A stretch of DNA of 64,000 nucleotides from Otis tarda. Taxonomy: Eukaryota > Chordata > Aves > Otidiformes > Otididae. The notes beneath the pieces are model-generated. The model made no database searches, was not told where the DNA came from, and worked only from the letters and a program-made list of their open reading frames with translations. The DNA is taken from contig CM048554.1 in NCBI GenBank assembly GCA_026413225.1, positions 70,796,463-70,860,462 on the forward strand, given 5' to 3'. Position 1 is the first letter of the stretch; each line of letters opens with the position of its first letter. The position numbers and the translations under genes are program-made. Shown piece after piece: positions 48,365 through 58,580 of the stretch.

Positions 48365-49511
48365 TGTTGTAGTTCAGCCCCAATCAGACTATGCAGTCTC
48401 TCTCTCACTCCCCCCATCCTCCGAGAGAATAGGGAGAGATAATATAAGAAAAACGGCTTGAGGTTTGAGATAAGGACAGGGAGAAATCCTTAAAGTTACC
48501 GTCACGGGCAAAACAGACTCAACTTGGGGAAAACTATTCATTTATTACTAAAAACAGGAGGATAATGAGACAGAGAACAAGATAACCTCCCCCTACCCCT
48601 CCCTCTTCCCAAGCTTAACATTATCTCTACCACCTTCCCCCGGCCCCCCACCCCCACCCCCCCGAGAGGCACAGAGGGGAAGAGGGAATGGGGGTTGCGG
48701 TCAGTTCATCATGCGTTCTTGTATGTCTCTGCTTCATCGTCGGGGGATGTACTCCTCACATTCCTCCCCTGCTCCTTCATGGGGTCCCACCCATATGCCA
48801 CAGTCATTCCTGAAACTGCTCTGGCGTGGGTTCCTGCAGTCTCTCCAGAACGGCTGCCCCAGCAGGCCCTCCACCGGCCACAGCCACCTTCAGGCATCCA
48901 CCTCCCCCGGTGTGGGGTCCTTCAGAGGCTCCAGGTGGATCTCTGCCCCTCCGTGGACCTCCATGGGCTGCAGGGGGACAACCTGCTCCACCATGGTCAT
49001 CACCACAGGCTGCAGGGGAATCTTGGCCAGGAGCCACATTACTCCTCTCCCTCCTTCTGAACTCACCTTGGCGTCTGCAGCCGTTCCTCTCACAAGAAAA
49101 GTTCTTCACAACAGGCTGGAAGATGCCTCTCAGGATCTCTTCACATCATTCATCTCATCTCCTCTCCACTTCTTGCAGCCAGGCCAGGCCGAGTCGGGCC
49201 ACCTGGCGAGAAGCCGGAGGGTGAGGCCTGCAAGGCCCATGAGGCCTGCGCCTCCCCCTCTGTGCCTCTGCCCCTGCTCAGCTTCTTCACATCTTCTCTT
49301 CTTTCTTTTTTTTCTTCTGTTTTCCCCTTCTTAAATACATTATTGCAGAGGCCTTATCATGAAACATTCTGCTACCAATTGGCTTGGCCTTGGCCAGCAG
49401 TGGGTCCGCCCTAGGCCTGGCCGAGTCCACTGAACAAAGGGGAGCAACTTCTAGCAGTTTCCTACAAAGCTACCACCTTAGCCCCCCCACTCACTAAACA
49501 AAACCACAACA
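48365..49511 (-). mobile_element. Full-length solo LTR, long family (1147 bp)
   Basis: In plus-strand orientation it begins TGTTGTAGTTCAGCCC and ends AAACCACAACA. The sense (minus) strand therefore reads TGTTGTGGTTT...CTACAACA. The flanking 5-bp target-site duplication is exact: CCACC at 48360-48364 and at 49512-49516. TATA-like TATTTAAG lies at about 49330-49337 and the polyadenylation signal at 48541-48546, both on the minus strand. It aligns along its whole length with the LTR at 45263, but many CpG sites have become TpG or CpA (TGTTG for TGTCG, CCAATTGG for CCGATCGG), so it appears older. No internal viral sequence remains. Confidence 0.93.
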
Positions 49512-49872
49512 CCACCATTAATTGACTCCCAGTAAATCAACAGCTGAGTTATTCACTCTTCTCCTGCTGCTGTCCTTTGTCTTGCTTATGTAGATCCTAA
49601 TATTTGTGGATGTATATTTGTGGAGTGCCTCTATATCCAGCACTGTCTATTTCATTTCAGATCAAAACCAGAAGCATAGTATTAAGTACCATCACAAGCC
49701 CCAAACCTGGCACACCTGCATTTTTGTCTTTGACTCTGTTTTTTCATAACGATGTGTCAGTGATATCCTGTGGACTTTTCTCTCCTGAGAAAAGGTCAGA
49801 TCTAGGTCTTTGCTATTCTCAGTGCTGTGATCAATATCACTTCTACAATGTTATTTTTAGAAGTATTTTCTG
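49512..49872. other. Non-coding, nothing recognised
   Basis: Unique-looking sequence containing a 93-codon frame without recognisable features. Confidence 0.5.
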
Positions 49873-49960
49873 GCTGTGTGCTTGAAAATACAAGGATTAT
49901 CTTGGACAAGTCATTTAACCATTGTGTACCTCAACATCCTTACACAGGAGAAAATGCTGT
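49873..49960 (+). repeat. MIR-like SINE fragment
   Basis: CTGGCTGTGTGCTTG is followed at a distance by ATCTTGGACAAGTCATTTAA, CCATTGTGTACCTCAACATCC and GAAAATG. This is the order of the MIR core (TGTGTGACCTTGGGCAAGTC, ACTTAACCTC, GTGCCTCAGTTTCC, AAAATG). It is diverged and the ends are approximate. Confidence 0.45.
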
Positions 49961-52900
49961 AATCTCAAACCTGTGCCTCAGTCCTCGTTTGGCAAGCCTG
50001 TCCTTAAATCACAAAGTCTATTTCTTCCCAGGTCACAGCCTAAAGACCCTATAAGTACATGCTACCCACAACACTTATAAATTACAAAACCAGATATAAC
50101 TAACATGACCCCACAGGGGAAAAAAAAACCAACAAACTATCAAACAAACCACTGAAGCATAGATAACACAGGGTTCGCCGCTCCTCTCATTTGTAACTGC
50201 ACCAGCAGTCAGAACACTGTTGTGTACAGAACATCATGTTTCCTCTCTGCTCCTAGGGCAAGAGTCAGATTTTTCTCAGTGTGATGTCGGGTTTCCAGAA
50301 GTAGTGTTACCCAAGCTGCCAGCCTCAAGGACAAGAAGTTAAACAAGAGCATAAATGTCACTCTGCAGGGAGCCTGTATGTTTTCCAAGCTAGAATTTAA
50401 ACTGAAAGGCTGTAGGAAGCAGACTCTCATCAAGGCCAAAGATTAAAATATAATCACTTCCATACGTGCTCTGTGTATAATATTGCAGTAGTGGCTTGGC
50501 ATGAAACTACTTCTCAAGTATGATTTCTCAATTAGTGAAATAGTTTTTCCTGGCAAGCTAAGCATTACTGTCTTCTTTCAGAAGCTGCTGTCTTAGCATG
50601 AGAAAAATCATACATTATCAAAGTAAATTCCTTATTCATTAACTCCAAACTGAAAACTCCCTCGTAGTGTGGCTGTTCCCACAGGACTATATGGCAGAAA
50701 CCGTTCAATGGAAATACAATGTTTCGGAATTTTGTAGCACAATAGGCCTATAAAAAGAGCTGAATTATCACTGAAAAACTTCAGACACCAATGTTTATCT
50801 CCAGTCAAAATCAAGAAATCACATCTCTGTGAGATGTGTTAATTTTTACTCACCATTAATGAGCTTTTCCCATCTTGAAAGTAGGTTTATCCCTGACCTC
50901 TCTCGCCTTTACCCCTAGTCTTTAAGACCTGGCAGACACAAGTTTCATCAGCTGCTGTAAAGGGCTCCCATAAAGATCAACTCCCATTAGCTGGTAAGGA
51001 TTCACATCACCTTTTCATGAAAAGGCTCTCTTTGCTCACCCTTCATTTCCATTTTCTTACTCTCTTCCTTCTAATGAAGTCTTCTCTGTGTTCGGTGCCA
51101 GCCCATGCACATCCTCTGAATTCCCCTCACACATCTCTTTCTGCTCCCTTAATTCCTCCCAGCATATTCTTTTTGGAGACTTCTCCCCCTCATGAATATT
51201 TCAGCAGGCTTTTTTATCTGAGTTACTATGTGATGTATTAGTTGAACTATTCCATTTTCATTTACCGTGCTCTTATTTTCCCGTAATTTCTAATGAATCT
51301 TTACTTTCTCTTGCCTTCCCCACATATCGCACTTAGAATACAAGAAGAGAGTGAAGGCCAGAGAGGTGGTCACATTAATTTCTTTTCTTAAATCACAAGA
51401 TGCTGTGATTTTGATACTGTTTTTCATTTTACAAGGAAATCTCCGCCACACCAGCAACACAAGAAAACAATCTGATTTTACCCATGTATTATTTAAAATT
51501 GGAAGCGATGTTTCACGAAATAATGTGCGATGGAAATGTGTAAGTGGGTCCTCATAGACTCCTAGGGCAAAGCTGACTAAGCTTCAGCAAATGAAATAGA
51601 AAACACTAAAGCTGTTTCGCTGCTGGCCCCTGTGGATAACAGCAGGCCCCCTGTGCAAATCTACTGGCTTGATATAGGAGCTGCTCTATACAGCACAAGC
51701 TTCAATTCTGCACCCTACTGCTTGTGCAGGTGGTGTAGTTTATACATGGGGAACTCTCCTTCCTCATTTTCTTGGCCATTTGCTCTTCCAGTTCAGCATC
51801 TGTCACTGCACTTTCCTGCTTGATACAACTGTAATTTTCCCACTTAATTCAGAAAATCTAACAGCTGCAATTCAGAAAGCAGGCTCACCTTAAGGAAGCA
51901 TCTGAACTAAGCAGAACGGTGAGCAGGTGTTCATTTCAGTCTTATCATCACCCTCAGTGCACACATCTTCTAATTTTCTTTCTCTAGCTGAGAGGGGGTG
52001 GCAAAGGAAGACAGCAGCATTCCCATTTCCACAATGTTTTTTTTTTTTTTTGTTACAATGATAAATCTTCCAGGAGATTAAGTATTCTACTGATGGATTT
52101 GAAAGTAGCTGCTGCTGATCTGCTTTTGCAGAAAAAGGACACGTTTTTCAAGTAAGAAAAAAAATGCATTGGTGAAAGGAAGGAAGGTAAAGGAATGGTT
52201 CTGTACCTCCAAATTTCAGAAGTTAATAAGAAATGTGATTACATAACTGCAAAGCTATATTTGACCCACTTCTACTCTGAAATCCCTTCAGTAAAAACAT
52301 GGTTGCTTAACTGGCATCCACGTACGGTCACCATGCTGACCGCAAGGACAAAAGGTCAGGGCTATTTCTGTGTAGAGTCAACTGTTGCGCTCAACTACTC
52401 TGATCTCAGGAGGTTCCTGAGGAGCAGGAGGGTCAATAACCTAATGGGGCCTAAATTCCTGTGTCCTGCTGCGTGTGTGCTGGAGGGAGCTGTGAAGTGT
52501 GTACAAGAGTGGGCAGGGGAAAAAAAGGGATGACTCTGTGGGCCAAGGGCTGATACACTTCTTATTTCAGTGCCAGAAAGATCTCACCTTCTTTCTCAGT
52601 TTAGGAGAAAGGAGATGTTCAGCATTTGCTGCTGTGCAAGTGAAAAAAGAAGGCCACATGAGGTTGTGTTCTTCTCTGTTTCAGGGCCAGTTTTCATTAG
52701 ACAATCAAGAAGGAAATAATGAAATGATTTCTAAAAATAGTGATTGTTGCTGACATAAATGGGAGGTATTCTTCTCTTGAAAGAAAGCTTAACAGGGCCT
52801 TCCTTGGGCCTTTATTTTGTAACAGAGGAAAGAGGGGAAAAAAAAGTAATCCAAACCCCAAATTAATGTCAAGTATGTGTTTCTGTATCTTTGTAAACAT

Positions 52901-53856
52901 TAAATCCCAACACCTTAAACAGGCCCTCCTTGTATCTATTCTGCAGATGCGGCAGTGGAGCAAAAAACTGAAGTTGCTTGACCATGGTAAGAGACAAAAT
53001 TGGAAACAGCTATCAGTAATGGAATCTGGACTTCTCAACATTCTGTCCCTGTCCTCCCACCCTCCGAGACACATACAGCCCCAGGAGAAGTAACCGCTCT
53101 GCCAACAGCAACCAAGCTGCAGAAATCACTAAGCTGCAGAAATCCCACAATGAGCTGCCTCGGAAGAAGGGAAAGGATCTTCTTTGCCATGCATTTTTTA
53201 AGTCTGTTACTTTATGCAGGTTGTCATCACCACTTTGCCTCATCTGCTTTGCAATTAGAAATTCTGAGAGTTGGTAAGTCTGACAGACCACAGATATTTC
53301 ACAGGAATCAGTACAATTTATCTCAGGAAGCTCACAATTTGTTTTTTTTTGTTCAGAGACCTCTCAGGTGAAATTGTTGTTTTGGAAGAATTTGTAATAA
53401 ACAGTTACAAAATTTAATACCTAAATTCACAATATTGGCAGAGGCAAAGCAACTTCCTCAGTTACATATTGCATAAGAAGAAAGTACTTAAACAGTAAGA
53501 TGCATCCCAGAGATGTTCAGTTCCGCCACTTCTCCATGCCTACTCAGGTGTTTTTACTGTGCCTGTTCAAGCACCAGCACTGCTCCACCTTTTCCCAGAG
53601 CTCAGAAATTAAAGCAATCACAAAGAAAATAAGTAATCCAAGGGCAAGAGGGTCTTGTCAAGTCCTTCTTCTCCTATGAAGTGTACTAAAGTCAGGAAGA
53701 AGGTTTTTTGGAGTAGGATGAACCTATTAAAACAACTACACTGCACCTGAATAACAATTTATTTGGTTTTTTTTTTTTTTCCTTGGGCCAAGGAGAGGAA
53801 CAAGAATGACCTTTCAGCCTAATTACCCGAACCTGTTCTTAGCAAGAAGATGTAGT
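49961..53856. other. Non-coding, nothing recognised
   Basis: Contains T15 at 52037-52051 and a 17-bp tandem duplication (AAGCTGCAGAAATC, about 53114-53146). The longest frames (112 to 125 codons at 52195-53371, on both strands and overlapping one another) show no domain or compositional evidence of coding. Confidence 0.5.
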
Positions 53857-54648
53857 CAGTCAGTCTCACCTCCGTGCCTGGCAAGATCATGGAGCAGATC
53901 CTCCTGGAAACCATGCTAAGGCACATGGAAAATAAGGAGGTGGTTGGTGACAGCTAACATGGATTCACTAAGGCAAATCATCCCTGACCAATTTGGTGGC
54001 CTTCTACGATGTCATTACAGCATTGGTGGATAATGGACGAGCAACTGACATCATCTACTTGGACTTCTGCAAAGCATTTGACACTGTCTGAACATGACAT
54101 CCTTGCCTCTAAATTGGAGAGACATGGATTTGACGGATGGACCATTCGGTAAATAAGGAATTGGGTGGATGGCTGCACTCAAAGAGTTGCAGTCAACGGC
54201 TCAATGTCCACGTGGAGACAGAGGACTGGAGCACCTCTCCTATTAAGAAAGGCTGAGAGAGTTGGGGCTGTTCAGCCTGAAGAAGAGAAGGCTCCAGGGA
54301 GACTTTATTGCAGCCCTTCAATACTTAAAAAGGGCTTATAGGAAAGACAGGGACAAACTTTCTATCAGAGCCTGTTGTGATAGGACAAGAGGTAATGGTT
54401 TTAAACTAAAAGAGGGTAGATTTAGACTAGATATAAGGAAGAAATAATTTACAAAGACAGTGGTGGAACACTGAAACAGGTTGCCCAGAGAGAGGGTGGA
54501 TGCCCCATCCTTGGAAACATTCAAGGCCAGGTTGGACAGGGCTCTGAGCTATCTGACCTAGTTGAAGGTGTCCCTGCTTCTTGCAGGGAGATTGGTCTAG
54601 ATGACTTTTAAAGGTCCCTTCCAACCCAAACTGTTCTATGAGTCTATG
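53857..54648 (+). mobile_element. CR1 LINE, 5'-truncated, with internal deletion of the RT active site
   Basis: The copy starts in the RT domain (DNA like GGCAAGATCATGGAGCAGATC, then CTTCTGCAAAGCATTTGACA near 54065). It continues to GCAGTCAACGGCTCAATGTC at about 54190 and then jumps, at about 54221, to GGACTGGAGCACCTCTCC, the end of ORF2. The segment carrying the SGVPQ and FADD motifs, about 500 bases in the copy at 28930, is missing. The 3' UTR is intact and ends in TTCTATGAGTCTATG at about 54648. Several stops and frameshifts make it inactive. Confidence 0.9.
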
Positions 54649-55310
54649 TAGCCTACTCCAATGAGAGAGGGCTTATGCATGCAAGGCTGTGAATCCCAGC
54701 TGCTATCCTAAACATCTGGGTATCTAAGACATAGAAAGGCCAAGTTCTAAGCCAGACTCATCTATAGTGCTTCTTTTTGGATAGTTTAGGTGATTACACC
54801 CATTCTTCAACTCCATGCATTTGAGGGTTTTTGGCATCTTATTTTTAGCTGTCTAACTTTGCAGGCATCAAACATGAGTCCCAGCTACTGATTTTACTAG
54901 ATAACAAGACAAATAAGAAAGAAGAATGCCAGAGTTCAGCAGTGGACTCTTTACTTAAATGTTCTTTGATAATTTTTTTTAAAAATTAAAAGACAAAGTT
55001 TAAGTTTTTAATTAAAAACAATAATAATAAGCACCTTTGAAAAAATTTCAAATTGAACATTGTAACATTGTCAGTAACTGCCACTTCTAGTTTCTCCATC
55101 AGCCTGATTTTGGTTTAGTGCAGAAAAGAAAAGGAAGTAAAATAGTACTATGATTCAGAATATGAAAAAATTAAATATTTATTTGGCTCCAGGCAATTAA
55201 CTTAATTTCCTGTCTTAAAAACACAGCTGACACTGTCTGTCTGCTTTCATTTTCTCCATTTAGACTGAGTTTTCCAGGAAAGGAGCTATTTTTCAGCCTT
55301 AGGATAGATC
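54649..55310. other. Non-coding, nothing recognised
   Basis: AT-rich unique-looking sequence between a CR1 and an LTR. Confidence 0.55.
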
Positions 55311-55802
55311 TGTTGTAGTTTAGCCCTGCTCAGCAGCTAAAATACTACATAGTTGCTCACTCCCCCCTCACTGCCCCACCCCCCCACACACAGTAGGACA
55401 GAGAGGAGAATTGGCAAAGAAAAGAGGGCAAAACTAATGGATTGAGATTTAAAAAAAAAATAAAAAAAAATAAAAGAAAACAAAAGAGTGATGGCAAAAC
55501 ACAGAACAAAAAATAACAAAAAAATACTGAAGCACATAATTTACAGTACAATAGCTCACAGTAGCCACTGCCCTCTCAAGTAGAAGGAACCTCCTCTCAG
55601 CACCCTCCCTCAGTACTTTATATACTGAACAGGATGTCACAAGGTATGGAAGAGCCCTTTGGCTAATTTGGGTAAACTTATCCCAGCTGTTGACTAATCA
55701 GTAAACTATTCCAACTGTGTCCCCCAGCCACAGGTGCCACCAGCTCCAGTTTCTCTCCCAGCTCAGATGAAAATTAACTCTGTCCTAGCCGGAACCAGGA
55801 CA
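55311..55802 (-). mobile_element. Solo LTR, short family (copy 2, about 492 bp)
   Basis: Same family as the LTR at 27375. It begins TGTTGTAGTTTAGCCC and ends GGAACCAGGACA on the plus strand, so the sense strand is TGTCCTGGTTCC...CTACAACA. A TATA box (CAGTATATAAAG) lies at about 55615-55626 on the minus strand. An A-rich and C-rich low-complexity segment (55375-55500) accounts for its greater length. The flanks AGATC and GGACC agree at three of five positions, so a decayed 5-bp target-site duplication is possible but unproven. Confidence 0.85.
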
Positions 55803-57850
55803 GGACCATGCCTTGTTCAATTAAGTCTTCTAGTTTGGTATTTTGTTATTAGTATTTTAAAAGAAAGAATGATCTAGGTGCTAGTCAAGACCTCAGGACA
55901 AAATAAAGTTATTTAAAAACACGTGCTGTAATTTGGCTGCACAGTCTTAGAAAAATGTATGCCTTTAGACTAAGTGTTTAACCTCAGTGACAGAAAGACT
56001 TCACTGTTCCAAAGGGTTGTGCGTCAGATGATTTTAATTATGCCTTCACCCAGAACTGGACCAGGATTTAAATAGCTGATGAGATTTCAAAGAAACTGCA
56101 CTAAAAAATGTTGAACTATAAGGAAAACTTTTAAGATATTTTCTCTATAGACTAAACTGAAGTACCTTCCTCCCAGCCATAAAGATGTTGGCTATATATT
56201 TTCATTCAGTTCTTAACACTAAAACTGAAACAGTGGATTCAAAAAGACATCAAGTTGCCTGCAGTTAGATAATAATAGCAGCAATTCCAGCTTAGAACCT
56301 TTCTGTATAATAGAAGGGAAACATCAAGCCTACACTGCATAAGTGAGCTGCTTTCTCTGGTATTTCTGCTTATTTTGTGCAAGAGTCCTTCCATTTCTGT
56401 GTAGCTTTTAACATGCATCAAAGTGCTCTAAGGACCTTCCTCTGTCACACAGACCTCCACTCTGCTTCCTCAGCAGCTAAGCCACTGAGGAAAGAGAAAG
56501 CTTTCATCTTTTCCACTAAGGAAAGAGAAAGCTTGTGACTGACAACAGCTTCTGTTTTTGTGCTCTTTGAAGGTGGGTCTCAAATGGCCTCTTTCTGAAC
56601 TATGAAAAATATGAAGTTGACTGTCAAGCCTCCTGCCTCCAATGCTGCAACAAACTACTTCAGGCTCTCTCCAGAGTGCACTGCAGCAGGATAAGAATTT
56701 TCTTCCTCTTTCTCACATTATTTTAAGTACTAGAGCTAACCTTCAAGTCTGTACGTTTCCAAGTAAATGGTTGAAGTTTTGATATGCTTTGTTGGGAAAC
56801 AGGCTTAGGCAGTAGGCCCTAGAAAGAATTACCATCCTAAGATTATGGTAGTCTATTTTACTTTAGGTCTTAATTGCACTGCCCTTGTGTTTGTGTACTT
56901 TCCAAGAAGACATTAAGCAAGGCTACTAACATCAGTTGTGTCAGTCTCTCTGTTACCCTCTCCTCTGAGGACAACTGTGTGCTTATTGCACTGTTTCAGT
57001 AGAATGCATATTTTTTTTCTACTACGTAGAGCAGATAAGACAAAGCGCCCATTGTGGTTGGGAGAGGAATATGGGAAGTTGGCTGCTGTTTCTTTGGGTT
57101 TCTTCACACAAGAACCACAGAGTGCCTTGCAGAAGAGTGTGTAACAGCATTGCCTACTCTAGCAGGCCGCACTCGGGACCAATGTTTTCCAGGCTGTCTC
57201 TGCCTCTCACATGCCTCCCATGTTATCACACCTCTAGTTCCACGAAATTCAATTTCACAGTCCTGGCATAGCTCAAGCTTCTACAAAAAACAAAATTTCT
57301 CTTTAGGTTGGAAAGAAGATAAAACTGGTTTTCATATTTCCCATGGATAACATATTACTGTTACAGGTTGTGAAGAAAACTCAAGAGAATTGCTTTCTTC
57401 TAAACTTCTGGAAATGAGTGCGACTTTTTTACTTTTTTACATGCTATCTATTCCCTCACCTGCCTCTCCTTACAGAGCCCCTGCTAACAAATGCAAGGTT
57501 AATTAACTGCACATGCTGCCTTATTGATGGTAAAAGATATAGAATTCTCTAGCTGGGATCCCATCAGTGGAGAACAGAAGAGGAAGCCTATGTCATCTCT
57601 CAGAAGACAAAGCTGTGCTGAAGAAAAGCTCTTACAATGTCTAAAGAGAAGTTTTTAATGCTGTTTGTAGAGTAATATTGGTGTAACAGTCAAACTAAAC
57701 CACTTGACAGGTTTTCAGCAACAGAGATCATATTGCTAAATCTGAAGTTGAATGCAGAAACACTAAACTAATACAAATAAGAAAAAAAAATCCCCTTAAT
57801 TGCGCCTCTAAAAGGCTCAAGGTTGCCACAGCCAGTATCTTTGTCACCTG
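55803..57850. other. Non-coding; local 22-bp direct repeat
   Basis: CCACTGAGGAAAGAGAAAGC(TT) at 56482-56503 recurs at 56513-56534 with one mismatch (period 31 bases). The rest is unique-looking sequence with no coding evidence. Confidence 0.55.
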
Positions 57851-58580
57851 AATCAAAGAATCATTGAGGTTGAAGAGACCTCCGAAGATCATCTAGTTCC
57901 AACCCCTGCTCAAAGCAATGTCACCTAGAGTGCCTTTGTGCAACTACCTAGTCAAGTTTTTAATAGCTTCAGGGATTAAAACTCTTCAACCTTTCTTGGC
58001 AGCTTGTTCCTGTATCTGACCATTCTGATCACTGTAAAAAAGGTTTTTATTTTTAAAAATGTTTTTCTTGTATTTCAATCTGAAGCCTCTTGCCCTTTGA
58101 CTAGGTGGCATTGAGAACAGTCTGTCTTTGTCTTCTTTACCACTCCTATCAGGTATTGATACGGACTGATTAGACCACCCTGAACCTTCCTTTCTCCAGG
58201 CTAAACAATCCTAGGGCTCTCAGCCTGTCTTCATGCACCACATGATCCAAGCCCTTAATAATCCTTGTGGTACTTTGCTGGGTTCACTCCAGTACATCTG
58301 CTTCTCTCTTGTTCTGGGGAGCCTAGAACTGGACTCAACACTCCAGAAGTATCTTACCAGTGCTGAGCAGAGAGGAAAGATCAATGCCCTCAACCTCAAC
58401 CTGCTGGTGATGTTTTTCCTAATGCTGCCTTGGAGGTTATTGGCTGCCTTTGCTGCGAGGGCACATTGCTGGCTCATGGTCAACATCAGAACTCTACTTG
58501 TTCTTTTCTGACAAGCTGTTTTCCAATCCAGCTGAAATACCATGGATCACCACGGAACTATTCATTTTCCCTGTGTGCCC
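57851..58580 (-). mobile_element. CR1 LINE 3' end (ORF2 C-terminus and 3' UTR), antisense
   Basis: The plus strand opens with AATCAAAGAATCATTGAGGT and GATCATCTAGTTCCAACCCC, the reverse complement of a CR1 3' terminus. It runs through the 3' UTR (GGCAGCTTGTTCC near 57999) into ORF2. Here the minus strand encodes the CR1 C-terminal motifs MSQQCALAA, about 58440-58490, and SALVR, near 58355. Compared with the copies at 28930 and 53857 it is more diverged and belongs to another CR1 subfamily. It is 5'-truncated as usual, and the right boundary is approximate. Confidence 0.88.

Noticed and set aside
52195-53371. Several overlapping frames of 112-125 codons on both strands
   Set aside because: They contradict one another, show no family resemblance and have no exon-like boundaries.
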